Shown: positions 53,103 to 62,578 of the stretch, one piece after another
Layout of the letters: every line of letters begins with the position of its first letter
How positions within the stretch are numbered: position 1 is the first letter of the stretch
NCBI RefSeq assembly: GCF_003955755.1
Contig: NZ_CP034465.1
Span: 2,784,001 to 2,848,000, forward strand
Direction: 5' to 3'
DNA from: Jeotgalibaca ciconiae
GTDB lineage: Bacteria > Bacillota > Bacilli > Lactobacillales > Aerococcaceae
Length of the DNA stretch: 64,000 bases
Notes under the pieces: generated by a model
What the model was told of the DNA's origin: nothing
Database searches by the model: none
Seen by the model: only the letters and a program-made list of their open reading frames with translations
Program-made: the position numbers and the translations under genes

Positions 53103-53134
53103 AGCGATAGGATAGAGTTTTCTATCCTATCGCT
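53103..53134. repeat. Perfect 14-bp inverted repeat between cvpA and mutS2
   Basis: AGCGATAGGATAGA and its exact complement flank a GTTT loop. No T-run follows on either strand, so it is not a standard terminator. It could be an RNase processing/stability hairpin in the cvpA-mutS2 mRNA or a DNA-binding dyad. Confidence 0.75.
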
Positions 53135-53142
53135 CAATGTAA

Positions 53143-53694
53143 TTATAATTGTGCTACAATCCCTACCCACCATTTATAAATATGCGATGATAGATAAGGT
53201 GTGTTTTTTATGATCCAATTTGCTAAATGACTTTCCTCTAATAGGGATTGAATCGCTTCAAAAGGAATCAATGTCAAAAAGTACAGCAATAAGAATACCC
53301 CTAGATATTGCATGAGAAAGCCTAAAATCCCTCCGCCAAGTGAGTTCACTTGACGAATAACTGGTAAATATGTGAGAGAATTTAACATGTATCCCACTAC
53401 TCTAGTCACTAGCCATCCTATCAAAATGATAAGCAGGAAAGAAATTGCATTATAGAAAGCCATATCTAAGTTTAATATCTGAATGGCATCATAATAAACC
53501 ATTTCATCTCCTACACCGGGTTGTGCATAGGGAATTAACATTTCTAAATAATCAGCAAAAACCAAATAATATTTTTGTGCGAAATAAAAAGAAACAATAT
53601 ATCCAGCTGTATGAATTAGTTGTAGAACTAACCCTCTTCGGACTCCTGCATAAACTCCGATAAATAATATAACAAGAATTATTATTGTCAACAT
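53143..53694 (-). CDS. CvpA-family membrane protein
   Basis: 183 residues with about four membrane helices (1-20, 24-45, 80-105, 118-145) and the CvpA pattern VYAGVRRGLVLQLIHTAGYIVSFYFA at the N-terminus. Family links to membrane integrity and colicin V export in E. coli; here role unknown. Position between zapA and mutS2 equals B. subtilis yshB. Confidence 0.9.
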   Translation of the reverse strand: MLTIIILVILFIGVYAGVRRGLVLQLIHTAGYIVSFYFAQKYYLVFADYLEMLIPYAQPGVGDEMVYYDAIQILNLDMAFYNAISFLLIILIGWLVTRVVGYMLNSLTYLPVIRQVNSLGGGILGFLMQYLGVFLLLYFLTLIPFEAIQSLLEESHLANWIIKNTPYLSSHIYKWWVGIVAQL

Positions 53695-53698
53695 CTAA

Positions 53699-54208
53699 TC
53701 ACCTGTTTCCTGAAGGACGCTGCCCTTGATTTTGTTTAGTCAATTTATTTTTTGTAGAAGTAGGCATATTTTGTTGCGTTTTTTCTTGTTGTTTTGCTTT
53801 TTGAAGCCTTGTTTCAGAAGCTGTTGTTGGTCGAACAAATCTGCTGCCTGCTTCTTTTGCTGTTTTTTTAACAGGCTTTTCTTCTTTTCGTATTTCTGCT
53901 TGATTTTCTATACTCGATTTTGCGGTAATCATCTTCAGTTGTTTTTCATGTTCTTTTTCTAAATGCGCTATTTTTCCTTTCAACTCATCCAATTCCGCTT
54001 GCTTACTTATTGTCTCCGATATGGCGTTCACTGCTACCAAAATGGAACGCTGTTCAACATCTAAATCCGGCATAGCGCTTTTTAATTGTGTTATTCTTCC
54101 ATTCGCTAGTTCAGAAACAACTTTCAAATGTTCTTCTGATTTCTTTGCCACTATGGTATACGTTCTACCTGCGATGGTTGCTTTGTAGCGACGTTTATCT
54201 TCCGCCAT
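53699..54208 (-). CDS. zapA: Cell-division protein ZapA with a long C-terminal extension
   Basis: FtsZ-associated protein. The N-terminal half (RRYKATIAGRTYTIVAKKSEEHLKVVSELAN, about 6-36) and the coiled coil (about 60-95) are ZapA. Beyond residue about 95 an extra 70 or so residues rich in Lys/Gln/Thr (KQQEKTQQNMPTSTKN...) appear disordered; typical ZapA is 85-110 aa. ATG 54208 is chosen because GAGGATGGAAA precedes it. First gene of zapA-cvpA-mutS2. Confidence 0.88.
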   Translation of the reverse strand: MAEDKRRYKATIAGRTYTIVAKKSEEHLKVVSELANGRITQLKSAMPDLDVEQRSILVAVNAISETISKQAELDELKGKIAHLEKEHEKQLKMITAKSSIENQAEIRKEEKPVKKTAKEAGSRFVRPTTASETRLQKAKQQEKTQQNMPTSTKNKLTKQNQGQRPSGNR

Positions 54209-54321
54209 TTTCCATCCTCCTTGCAATACTACATCTCGTATATTTTACCACGTTTTCACTTTCTTTACAGTAAAAATGTTATTCTTTTCTTTGGTCCTCA
54301 TAGTATTCTCTCTAGAAGTAT

Positions 54322-54370
54322 TAAAATAAAATAGAGAAGAACTTGGATTTCTCCATTCCTTCTCTATCCT
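54322..54370 (-). terminator. Terminator of the thioesterase gene
   Basis: Minus-strand AGAGAAGGAA and TTCTTCTCT form a stem followed by ATTTTATTTT. Confidence 0.7.
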
Positions 54371-54372
54371 GA

Positions 54373-55122
54373 TTATCGTTTTTCCCAAATAATATTCGCT
54401 ACACAAGCAATTGTTGTTCCATTGATAATTTGATGAGCAGTTAGGATTGTACCGTCCTCTTGTTCTTTTGTAGAGATTGAGCTTGAAATCATTGTTCCAA
54501 ACTCAACTTCTTTTTCATACTTGATGTTAATGGACTTAATCTGATGAGCCAGCAGGAATTCCATTTCTACTGTATTAATAACCCAGTCAAAATACTTAGC
54601 ATTATTCACATGTTTATTTGCATCGATATCTAAATAACGAACTCTGAAAGGTTTTTCGCTTTTTGTTTCTTCACAAACCGATACAATTTTTGGCTGGCGT
54701 ATCAACGTCCGTATTTCATCAGCTTTATAGGGAGCAACAATCTCCTTGTCAATTCTTATCATTTTACGCGTTTCCAAGTCCATAATAGAAAAAGTCGTAA
54801 ACACTTCTACTAACAGATTTTCTTCTAAATCGAGAGCACGAAAAATCCGATATGTAAAAAAGCGATTATAACTTACTGCCTCTGTTTCAAGGATAATTCG
54901 TTCGTCTCTTTCAGGTATACGACTAATATCGATATTATATTGAATGATAATCCAACTTAATCCTCTCATCATCATGCTTTCTTCTGTATTTCCTAATGCC
55001 TCGCTCTGCATACTCGATACATGAACCATTTCATTAATCAAAGAAGGTATCGTAATTTCTCCTTGAAAATCACACTCATAGCCTCTTACTTGATGTTCGG
55101 TTCTGAACTTTAATCCACTCAT
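54373..55122 (-). CDS. Acyl-ACP thioesterase
   Basis: 249-residue double hot-dog enzyme of the bacterial FatA/TesA-like acyl-ACP thioesterase family, which releases free fatty acids from ACP. RGLSWIIIQYNIDI is in the first domain; VRYLDIDANKHVNNAKYFDWVINT contains the catalytic Asn-His-type residues of the second. It acts on the product of the fab operon described above. Terminator follows; no operator resembling the FabT box is seen upstream. Confidence 0.9.
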   Translation of the reverse strand: MSGLKFRTEHQVRGYECDFQGEITIPSLINEMVHVSSMQSEALGNTEESMMMRGLSWIIIQYNIDISRIPERDERIILETEAVSYNRFFTYRIFRALDLEENLLVEVFTTFSIMDLETRKMIRIDKEIVAPYKADEIRTLIRQPKIVSVCEETKSEKPFRVRYLDIDANKHVNNAKYFDWVINTVEMEFLLAHQIKSINIKYEKEVEFGTMISSSISTKEQEDGTILTAHQIINGTTIACVANIIWEKR

Positions 55123-55187
55123 TGTGATTGATCCACTCCTGCTTTTAACAAATTTTCTCTACTTTATATTTTATCATTGATTGAAGA

Positions 55188-55226
55188 TAAAGAAAGCTGT
55201 CTCTTAAAAAGAGACAGCTTTCTACT
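55188..55226 (-). terminator. Terminator of pheST
   Basis: AGAAAGCTGTCTCTT and AGAGACAGCTTTCT form a long stem; on the minus strand it is followed by TTTATCTTC. Confidence 0.8.
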
Positions 55227-57639
55227 AACGAATGACAGCTTGTAATGTATCTACTAAAGCTTTTTCAACTTTTTCAACCGCATTTTGCACGTCTTCATCC
55301 ACGAGTGTTCCAGCAGGATTTAAGAAGGCAAGTGAATATGCCATTGATTTTGATCCATCTTGAATTCCTTCACCTTGATAAATATCAAACAGATGTATAT
55401 TTATCAGATTTTTCCCTGCATTCTGCTCGATTACTTGACGAATCTGCTCATGACTTACTTTTTCGTCAACTAAAATCGCGATATCTCTGCTTGTTCCAGG
55501 GTATTTAGGAATTGGTTTTTGTGTAATTTCTTCTTTTTCAGCATCCAATACTTTATCTAAGTTAAATTCAAAAACATACGTCTCTTTCAAATCATATTCT
55601 TTTGAAGTAGTTGGATGTACTTGTCCAATATAGCCAATCACTTCTTCACCCAATAAGATTTCCGCTGTTCTTCCAGGATGCATCCAGGCAATGTTTTCTA
55701 CAGGGCGGTATTCAATTTGATCAGAAACTCCAATACGAGTAAAGAATTCTTCTAGAATACCTTTTGTATGATAGAAATCAACAGGGACATTTTTTGTTTG
55801 CCATCCTTGATGGACAATGTTTCCGGTCAGAACTCCAGCAACTTGTTCCAATTCGGTTGGCAATACTTCATTTTCATTCGGAATGAAAATTTTCCCAATT
55901 TCATAGAAACAAATATCCGAATTATTTCGAGCTACGTTATAAGATGCATTTCCTAATAAACTTGAAATAAGGTTCATTCTAAGTGTACTGTGATCTTCAC
56001 TCATCGGCCATGCGAGACGAATTGGTTCAGCAGCGTGCTGTGAGTAAGCAGTAGATTTTTTTTCTGTCGTAAGAACATAGCTAATATTTTGAGTTAATCC
56101 AGCAGCTTCTAGATAGTTACGTGTCTGACGAACTAGTTTTTGTGCTGCTGTCAACTGACCTGGAACAGATGCCGTTACAGGAAGGGTAGCAGGCAAACGA
56201 TCATACCCATAAATACGAGCCACCTCTTCTACTATATCTGCCTCAATTTCAATATCCCATCTTCTTGGCGGAATAGAAACGACCACTTTTTCCTCTGTAT
56301 ATTTATGTCCAAAACCAAGCTGATCTAATATCTTAATGACTTCATCCATCGTAATAGAAGTCCCAAGAGAACAGTTGATTTTTTCCAATGTAATCGAAAC
56401 TTCTTTGTTTTCAGGAGTAAAGTTTACTTCTGAAGCAGTTCCTCTAACAATCGTTCCTCCAGCTAACTCATGAATCAAAGCTGCTGCATGATTTCCTGCT
56501 TCTTCAATTGTTGAAACATTAATTCCTTTTTCAAATCGAGCACTCGATTCACTGCGTAAGTTAAACTTAGTACCTGTTTTTCGGATTGATAACGGATCAA
56601 ATAAAGCAAACTCCAAAGCAACATTCGTTGTTTTATCAGTTATTTCAGAGTTAAAACCGCCCATTACTCCGGCAAGACCAATTGGCTCGATACCATTTGT
56701 TATCACAATATCTGTATTACTTAGTTCCCGGTCGGTTCCATCTAGAGTTTTTAAAGCTTCTTTTTCATGGGCACGACGAACAATAATTTTTTTTGAGCCA
56801 ATAGCATCGTAGTCAAACGCGTGTAATGGCTGTCCATATTCTAAAAGAATGTAATTGGTGATGTCGACAACATTATTAACTGGACGCATTCCAGCATTCA
56901 TTAATTTGATTTGTAGCCATAATGGACTTTCTTGGATAGTAACATCTTTAATAACTTGAATATTATATGCTGGGACATCATTTGGATCCTCTACAGAAAC
57001 TTGGATATAATCCTTGATATCATCTACTGTTTCGGAAGTTGGATAAGATTTAAATTCAGCCTTTTTATTGTAAATAGCCGACACTTCATGAGCAACACCT
57101 CGCATGCTTAATGCATCTGCCCGGTTAGGCGTAATATCAATGTCTAGAATGGAATCATCTAAAGCTAAAGTCGTTATAATGTCTTCTCCCACTACTGCAT
57201 CTTCTGGCAAGACAAAGATTCCATCGGCATATTTTTTTGGAATCACACTATCGGTATAGCCTAGTTCTTCAAGCGAACAAATCATGCCATTCGATACTTG
57301 ACCACGAATTTTTCCCTTTTTAATTTTTGCGTTCCCACTAATTCTAGCTCCGTGCAAAGCAACAATAACTTTTTGATCGGCTGCTATATTAGGAGCTCCA
57401 CATACAATTTGAATCGGCTCGTTCTCGCCCACGTCCACTTGACAAACGTGGAGGTGGTCTGAATCAGGATGGTCAACAACCGCCAGCGTTTTTCCAACCA
57501 CAATTTTTTTAAGACCATTGCCTGGTAAAAGGACATCATCTACTTCAATTCCTGTACGTGACATTTTTTCTGCTAATGTATTTGGTGCAATGTCTGTCAA
57601 ATCCAAATACTCTTGTAACCATTTATATGAAACTTTCAT
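55225..57639 (-). CDS. pheT: Phenylalanyl-tRNA synthetase, beta subunit
   Basis: 804 residues of normal layout: N-terminal EMAP-like tRNA-binding domain (about 40-150, VCQVDVG...VCGAPN), B3/B4 editing domain, B5 domain, catalytic-like core and C-terminal FDX-ACB anticodon-binding domain (KYPGTSRDIAILVDEKVSHEQIR). Pairs with PheS to form the heterotetramer. 3 bp after pheS. Confidence 0.97.
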   Translation of the reverse strand: MKVSYKWLQEYLDLTDIAPNTLAEKMSRTGIEVDDVLLPGNGLKKIVVGKTLAVVDHPDSDHLHVCQVDVGENEPIQIVCGAPNIAADQKVIVALHGARISGNAKIKKGKIRGQVSNGMICSLEELGYTDSVIPKKYADGIFVLPEDAVVGEDIITTLALDDSILDIDITPNRADALSMRGVAHEVSAIYNKKAEFKSYPTSETVDDIKDYIQVSVEDPNDVPAYNIQVIKDVTIQESPLWLQIKLMNAGMRPVNNVVDITNYILLEYGQPLHAFDYDAIGSKKIIVRRAHEKEALKTLDGTDRELSNTDIVITNGIEPIGLAGVMGGFNSEITDKTTNVALEFALFDPLSIRKTGTKFNLRSESSARFEKGINVSTIEEAGNHAAALIHELAGGTIVRGTASEVNFTPENKEVSITLEKINCSLGTSITMDEVIKILDQLGFGHKYTEEKVVVSIPPRRWDIEIEADIVEEVARIYGYDRLPATLPVTASVPGQLTAAQKLVRQTRNYLEAAGLTQNISYVLTTEKKSTAYSQHAAEPIRLAWPMSEDHSTLRMNLISSLLGNASYNVARNNSDICFYEIGKIFIPNENEVLPTELEQVAGVLTGNIVHQGWQTKNVPVDFYHTKGILEEFFTRIGVSDQIEYRPVENIAWMHPGRTAEILLGEEVIGYIGQVHPTTSKEYDLKETYVFEFNLDKVLDAEKEEITQKPIPKYPGTSRDIAILVDEKVSHEQIRQVIEQNAGKNLINIHLFDIYQGEGIQDGSKSMAYSLAFLNPAGTLVDEDVQNAVEKVEKALVDTLQAVIR

Positions 57640-57642
57640 TGT

Positions 57643-58692
57643 TTACTGCTCCTTCACTTTAAACTGGTCTAAGAACCGCTTGTCATTTTGGTAGAAGTGA
57701 CGGATATCGTCAATTCCATATTTCAACATCGCTACACGTTCCGGCCCCATACCGAAAGCAAAACCAGAGTATTTTGTCGAATCGACTCCCGACATTTCTA
57801 GAACGTTTGGATGAACGAGACCTGATCCTAAAATTTCGATCCAACCGCTTCCCTTACAAACGTTACATCCTTCCCCTCCACATTTGAAGCAACTAACATC
57901 TACCTCAACAGAAGGTTCAGTAAATGGGAAATAACTAGGACGGAGTCGTATCTCGCGATCTTCCCCAAACAATTTCTTAGCGAACAAATCCAATGTTCCC
58001 TTTAAGTCAGCTAAAGTAATGTTTTCTGCTACTACAAGCCCTTCAATCTGAGTAAATTGATGAGAATGCGTTGCATCATCGTTGTCTCTTCGGTAAACTT
58101 TTCCGGGACTAATCATCTTAAGCGGCCCTTTCGAAAAATCGTGCTTCTCCATTGTACGAGCTTGCACCGGTGAAGTGTGGGTACGCAAAAGAACTTCTTC
58201 TGTAATATAAAAAGTATCTTGCATATCACGAGCAGGATGATCCTTAGGAAGATTCATTTTTTCAAAGTTATAGCGATCCAATTCTACTTCTGGTCCATCA
58301 ACAATTTGATAACCCATCCCTAAAAAAAGGTCTTCAATCTCTTCCATAATTTGTGTTAGTACATGTTTTGTACCTACAGAAACAGTTTTCCCAGGCAGGG
58401 TCACATCAATTTTTTCAGCTTCCAGTGCAACTGTCAATGCTTTTTGTTCTAGTTCTTCACGAACCGTCTGGATAGCTCCGCTTAATTGATCGCGGACTTC
58501 ATTCGCCAAACTACCGATTACGGGACGCTCTTCCGGTGAAACATCTTTCATCCCGCGCAGCGCCTCCGTAATCGGACCTTTTTTACCTAAATAAGCTACC
58601 CGGTATTCATTTAATTCTTTTAAATCATTTGATGATTGAATTTTTTCTAGTGCTTCCATTTGAAGCAACTCTAATTTTTCTTTTATATCCAT
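57643..58692 (-). CDS. pheS: Phenylalanyl-tRNA synthetase, alpha subunit
   Basis: 349-residue class II synthetase subunit. N-terminal coiled coil (about 1-85), motif 2 ([10 protein letters not shown]...[26 protein letters not shown]), and motif 3 ([17 protein letters not shown]). A T-box leader lies directly upstream, so expression responds to uncharged tRNA-Phe. Confidence 0.98.
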   Translation of the reverse strand: MDIKEKLELLQMEALEKIQSSNDLKELNEYRVAYLGKKGPITEALRGMKDVSPEERPVIGSLANEVRDQLSGAIQTVREELEQKALTVALEAEKIDVTLPGKTVSVGTKHVLTQIMEEIEDLFLGMGYQIVDGPEVELDRYNFEKMNLPKDHPARDMQDTFYITEEVLLRTHTSPVQARTMEKHDFSKGPLKMISPGKVYRRDNDDATHSHQFTQIEGLVVAENITLADLKGTLDLFAKKLFGEDREIRLRPSYFPFTEPSVEVDVSCFKCGGEGCNVCKGSGWIEILGSGLVHPNVLEMSGVDSTKYSGFAFGMGPERVAMLKYGIDDIRHFYQNDKRFLDQFKVKEQ

Positions 58693-58721
58693 TATTCTCC
58701 CTCACAATCTAAAAAAATGCA

Positions 58722-58971
58722 TAAAAAAAACCCCTCCCCAGAAAGGGACGAGAGATCGCGGTACCACCCTTGTTTTGTTCATGATGAACAACACTTCATT
58801 CAATAACGACAATTTTGCCGGAACTTTATTCATTGCGTATGCAAATCCCAAAGTCTGCTCAAGGAATGAAAACATACCGATTCTTTTTGATTTGCTCTCA
58901 GTCAACGACAAATCTCCCTGTAACCAGCTTTATTCGGCAAGTGGTTCCTATCAATGCATTTCTTTTATTCT
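58722..58971 (-). promoter_or_regulatory. T-box riboswitch leader of pheST
   Basis: The 14-nt T-box AGGGTGGTACCGCG is present (minus strand, about 58756-58769), the element that pairs with the tRNA acceptor end, followed by a hairpin and TTTTTTTT (58722-58730). Upstream a long stem I region contains a TTC triplet in TTTTCATTCC (about 58863-58872), which fits a Phe specifier. Uncharged tRNA-Phe would promote antitermination of pheST. Specifier assignment is inferred. Confidence 0.92.
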
Positions 58972-58977
58972 TTAACT

Positions 58978-59006
58978 AATTTAACAATAAATAGGGCAAT
59001 CGTCAA
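58978..59006 (-). promoter_or_regulatory. Promoter of the pheST T-box transcript
   Basis: Minus-strand TTGACG (59001-59006) and TAAATT (58978-58983), 17-bp spacing. The -35 abuts the stop codon of the HxlR-type regulator upstream. Confidence 0.6.
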
Positions 59007-59008
59007 GC

Positions 59009-59338
59009 CTATGCGTGAATCCACCTATCAGACCAACTTTGTATTTCAAGCATTACTTTTTCAAGATCTCTGCCCTTTTCAGTTAAGCTATATATTACTT
59101 TTACGGGTCCGTCTGTATGTTCCGTACGAAGCACGATTCCTTCTTCTTCTAATTCTTTTAAGCGCTCTACCAATACTCGATCGCTAACTCCAGGTATTTG
59201 TTCAGAGATATCTTTAAAACGACGATCTTCGAGCAACAATACTTCGATAATTAAGCCTGACCATTTTTTCCCTAGTATCATAAAAGATTTCTCAAAGCGC
59301 GGGCATATACATTCCTTATTAAGCAGTAAATTTTCCAT
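59009..59338 (-). CDS. HxlR-family winged-helix regulator
   Basis: 109 residues. CPRFEKSFMILGKKWSGLIIEVLL and RRFKDISEQIPGVSDRVLVERLKELEEEGIV form the HxlR-type winged HTH; one Cys (in CICPRF) sits where redox-sensing HxlR/YodB/HypR relatives have a reactive cysteine. Start 59338 is set by GAGGTGG; the longer frame begins at 59368. Target genes unknown; in context it lies between an HD protein and pheST. Confidence 0.9.
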   Translation of the reverse strand: MENLLLNKECICPRFEKSFMILGKKWSGLIIEVLLLEDRRFKDISEQIPGVSDRVLVERLKELEEEGIVLRTEHTDGPVKVIYSLTEKGRDLEKVMLEIQSWSDRWIHA

Positions 59339-59374
59339 TCTTTCCACCTCATTAATCGGATCAATCATTCAGTA

Positions 59375-59405
59375 AAAAAGCGGACGTTTCATCGTCCACT
59401 TTTAT
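59375..59405 (-). terminator. Terminator of the HD-domain gene
   Basis: Minus-strand AAGTGGACG/CGTCCGCTT stem with a GATGAAA-type loop, followed by TTTTTT. Confidence 0.8.
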
Positions 59406-59414
59406 CATTTTCTA

Positions 59415-59945
59415 TTAAAAAGTAATTGTATTTGTTAAAATGCTTCGTTTAATCAAAGCCCACTTACCACGGAAATTCTCTTTTGTTTTTACAAAGAAAG
59501 GTGACAAAGCTTCATCGCAAGCACAATATTTGTCTACCAAAGTAACAATATAACTTTCTTTATATTTTGGAAGAGCAATCGTTGCTCCCCACATATGTTT
59601 TAAAATAATATCTTTTTCTAAGTCAGACAGCTCTGTTAATTTCCCAGCGTTTTCACAAGCGATGCGCGGGTGAACATATGCATGAGAACCTTCATCAAAC
59701 TTCGTTGTTCTCCAGTCATAATAAAATAAGTCATGTAGTAGCCCAGCTCTTGCAATAGCTCGTACATCACATTTAAATCTTTTTGCAATACAATAGCTGC
59801 GATAAGCTACAGAAATCGAATGATCTAAACGAGTGCTATAATAGTGCTGAGTAATATCTTTTAACTTTTGGACTTCTTCAGTTTCCAGTAAATCGGTTAT
59901 ATAAGAAAGGAATTCCTCATCTTTTTCCCACTTCATGTATGTCAT
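59415..59945 (-). CDS. HD-domain phosphohydrolase
   Basis: 176-residue HD superfamily protein: RLDHSISVAYRSYCIA and AGLLHDLFYYDW give the His and HD metal ligands, and HPRIACENA and TLVDKYCACDEAL follow. Likely a nucleotide or phosphate-ester hydrolase; substrate unknown. Start ATG 59945 has AAGGAG upstream. Confidence 0.85.
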   Translation of the reverse strand: MTYMKWEKDEEFLSYITDLLETEEVQKLKDITQHYYSTRLDHSISVAYRSYCIAKRFKCDVRAIARAGLLHDLFYYDWRTTKFDEGSHAYVHPRIACENAGKLTELSDLEKDIILKHMWGATIALPKYKESYIVTLVDKYCACDEALSPFFVKTKENFRGKWALIKRSILTNTITF

Positions 59946-60062
59946 TCATCATTCTCCTTATTAAAAGTTCGTCTCCTATTATACATGAAATTAGTAGCTT
60001 GGCTAGTATTATTACTTACTTTTTACCCAATTTGATAAAAATGTCACATATCAGTAACACTT

Positions 60063-60830
60063 TTAAGGGACAAAATGATACATCAAAATACTTGCTGCAA
60101 CTGCTACATTTAGCGATTCTGCTTTTCCTATAATAGGAATATAGATGTTCCCATCTGTTTTCGCGAGTAATTGATTTGAGACCCCATTTCCTTCATTCCC
60201 TAGAATGATAGCTGCGGAATCAGTTATCGGTACATCTCGATACCGCTGTGCCTTTTCGTCAAGAGCAGTTCCAAACACAGGAATAGCGGACTCTTGAAGC
60301 CTGTCTATTAGTTCTGGCAAGCTCATACGATAAATCGGTATATGGAAATGACTTCCTTGCATAGAACGAATCACTTTGTCGTTAAATGGATCCACACTTC
60401 CCGTTCCGAAAACTACTCCATTAAATCCAGCTGCATCAGCTGTACGAACAATTGTCCCTGCATTTCCAGGGTCTTGAACCGCATCAAGCAAAATATATTT
60501 GCCTGTTATTTCTTTTGGCAGCTTTTGCTCGATTATTGATAGTATACAAATAACTCCTGGTGCTGTTTCTGTTTGCGAAAGTGACCGCATAACCGAATCA
60601 CTGACAAGAATTGCTTTGGTAAACAATTCTTCTTGCTCTGCTTCAGAATATTTTCTTAAATAGTTTTCAGTAATAATGATTGTTTCTATTGTAATATCAT
60701 TTTTTATAGCCTCTATGAAAAGATGCTCCCCTTCAATCATGTACATAGCTGACTGTTTTCTTCCTTTTAAGGTATGCAGTTTGCGCCATTCTTTAACTTT
60801 TTGGTTACTAGTAGATATTATTTTTTCCAT
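60063..60830 (-). CDS. TrmH-family (SpoU) RNA methyltransferase
   Basis: 255-residue 2'-O-ribose methyltransferase. An N-terminal L30e-like substrate-binding part (about 1-95) precedes the SPOUT knot: LLDAVQDPGNAGTIVRTADAAG, ILGNEGNGVSNQL and IPIIGKAESLNVAVAASILMYHF. Target rRNA/tRNA not known. Position upstream of pheST matches B. subtilis ysgA. Confidence 0.92.
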   Translation of the reverse strand: MEKIISTSNQKVKEWRKLHTLKGRKQSAMYMIEGEHLFIEAIKNDITIETIIITENYLRKYSEAEQEELFTKAILVSDSVMRSLSQTETAPGVICILSIIEQKLPKEITGKYILLDAVQDPGNAGTIVRTADAAGFNGVVFGTGSVDPFNDKVIRSMQGSHFHIPIYRMSLPELIDRLQESAIPVFGTALDEKAQRYRDVPITDSAAIILGNEGNGVSNQLLAKTDGNIYIPIIGKAESLNVAVAASILMYHFVP

Positions 60831-60880
60831 GTATGAGCCTCCTATCGACGATTATTATTATAACAAGGAATGATCAAGTA

Positions 60881-60926
60881 TAAAATAAGAAAGTCGTTGC
60901 ATCACACAACGACTTTCTTATTTTAT
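60881..60926. terminator. Terminator after the M23 hydrolase
   Basis: Perfect 18-bp stem AAAATAAGAAAGTCGTTG with its complement around a CATCACA loop, with T-runs on both strands. Confidence 0.9.
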
Positions 60927-62242
60927 AATGAAATGTAATTTAATGGATTGACTTGTGAACCATTCTCAAATACTTCAAAGTGTAAATGCACTCCAGTTGA
61001 TTGACCAGTGGTTCCCATCGTTCCAATTTGTTGACCTTGTTGGACTTGTTGTCCGGGAGCAACTTGCAATCCAGCAGTCATATGCGCATATTTCGTTTTT
61101 ACTTGTTTGCCATTAATTGTTCCATGATTTATAACTACATGATAACCATATGTCGCATCAAATCCAGCAGTTTCTACCGTACCGCTCTGTGCAGCAATAA
61201 TCGGACCGCTGCCAGCGATGTCAGTACCATTATGCATACGGTAGCCTCCATCAACTGGATTAATACGGTAACCGTATGGCGATGAATTGTATCCAGAAGC
61301 TGGACGAATAAAGCCGGAAGAATTATTCCCCGTGATATTCACTGGTGTATTCGTAACGGATGCAACTAAGCTTTCTTCTGCACTTTCTTGTGCAAGCTTT
61401 TCAGCTTCCGCCTTCTCACGGGCAACACGTTCTGCCTCAGCTTTTTCACGAGCAATCCGTTCTTCTTCAATACGTTTTTCTTCTGCAGCAATATCAGTGC
61501 TGATTTGTTTTGTTTGCTCCGTTAATTTTGCTTTAGTAGATTCTAAACCACTTTTTTCTTGTTCAGTTAATGCAACATTTTCTAATACAAGTCCGATTTG
61601 TACATTCAATTCATCTTGTTGAGCAACTACGTTATTTTTAGAAATAATAATCTCTTGTTTTAATTGTTCTGCTGCAACTTTCTCTTCTTCTACTTGAGCT
61701 TTCGTTTCTTCGACTTCTCTTTTATCGTCTTCTTGCTGAACAACAATCTCTTTATTAGCAGTAATGAGTTTATTGACAGTACCTACCTTACCAATTAAAT
61801 CAGTGAAAGATTCCGAATTCGCTACAATTGTAACAAAGTCCGTCATACTTGCTTCTGTTTGAATTACGCGAGCTTGATTATTTAATTTTTCTGTACGTTG
61901 CTCTATGATAATTCTTAATTCTTCAATACGCTCAATAAGGGCAGTAATTTTATTTTCAATTTCAGTCAATTTTTGTTCTTGCTCTTCCAACTGACTTAGT
62001 AAAAGATTTATGCTTTCTTGCAATTTTTCTACATTAGCTTGCAGTTCGTTTTTTTCATCTTCTAATTTTTTCAGAGAAGATTCTTTTTCACTGATTTTAT
62101 TTTGTACATCTTCTGTTTCTTGTTCCAATTGTTGTTTCTCTCGATTCAATTCATCCAATGTATGTGCTTGAACGTTTGTCTGAGCTACAAATGGAGATAA
62201 CAGCAAGATGGAAGATGCTAGTGCTAAATATTTTTTCTTCAA
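60923..62242 (-). CDS. Secreted M23 peptidoglycan hydrolase with coiled coil (PcsB/CwlO-like layout)
   Basis: 439 residues. Signal peptide (about 1-26, ending VQA), a long Glu/Lys/Gln coiled coil (about 28-290) with an Ala/Glu-rich hinge, then an M23/lysostaphin-type zinc peptidase domain: MHNGTDIAG (His, Asp), YAHMTAG and HLHFE. The coiled coil before the catalytic domain recalls PcsB and CwlO, which are held inactive and activated by FtsEX at the septum; the catalytic type here is M23, not CHAP or NlpC/P60. Candidate WalR box upstream. Confidence 0.9.
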   Translation of the reverse strand: MKKKYLALASSILLLSPFVAQTNVQAHTLDELNREKQQLEQETEDVQNKISEKESSLKKLEDEKNELQANVEKLQESINLLLSQLEEQEQKLTEIENKITALIERIEELRIIIEQRTEKLNNQARVIQTEASMTDFVTIVANSESFTDLIGKVGTVNKLITANKEIVVQQEDDKREVEETKAQVEEEKVAAEQLKQEIIISKNNVVAQQDELNVQIGLVLENVALTEQEKSGLESTKAKLTEQTKQISTDIAAEEKRIEEERIAREKAEAERVAREKAEAEKLAQESAEESLVASVTNTPVNITGNNSSGFIRPASGYNSSPYGYRINPVDGGYRMHNGTDIAGSGPIIAAQSGTVETAGFDATYGYHVVINHGTINGKQVKTKYAHMTAGLQVAPGQQVQQGQQIGTMGTTGQSTGVHLHFEVFENGSQVNPLNYISL

Positions 62243-62496
62243 TTATGACTCTCCTTTGTGTTTAATCACCTTACAGAGTATAACATTAAAAAAATACTAG
62301 TCTGTAATAGATTTATGACATTTTGATTGCAAACCATCCTTCACACACAAGCAAACTATATAAAGTTTTTATGTCAATATAAACTGCTTTTTTTCGTAAA
62401 TGATATAATATTTCAAATAAAATTTGTTAAATGAATAATTAGTAGTCTTAAATTGAATTTGTGAATGATTATAGTTATAATGTTCAATCTTTTCAA

Positions 62497-62513
62497 TGTA
62501 ATCTTTTTGTAAT
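62497..62513 (+). promoter_or_regulatory. WalR (VicR)-like box
   Basis: TGTAAT-CTTTT-TGTAAT fits the WalR consensus (TGTWAH-N5-TGTWAH) perfectly; a third TGTAAT follows at 62517. It lies about 255 bp upstream of the M23 hydrolase start. Function is inferred from the consensus. Confidence 0.5.
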
Positions 62514-62547
62514 ATTTGTAATTCTTATAAAGTGCTATAAAATAAAC

Positions 62548-62578
62548 GATAGCCCTCTCTTATTAAGAGAAGGCTATC
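62548..62578. repeat. 31-bp hairpin in the M23-pepV intergenic region
   Basis: GATAGCC and TCTCTTA pair with TAAGAGA and GGCTATC across one mismatch. On the minus strand it is followed by GTTTATTTTATAG, so it may be a weak terminator for pepV. Confidence 0.5.

Noticed and set aside
58702-58911. 69-aa ORF upstream of pheS
   Set aside because: It lies wholly in the T-box leader and reads through its conserved T-box sequence and terminator.
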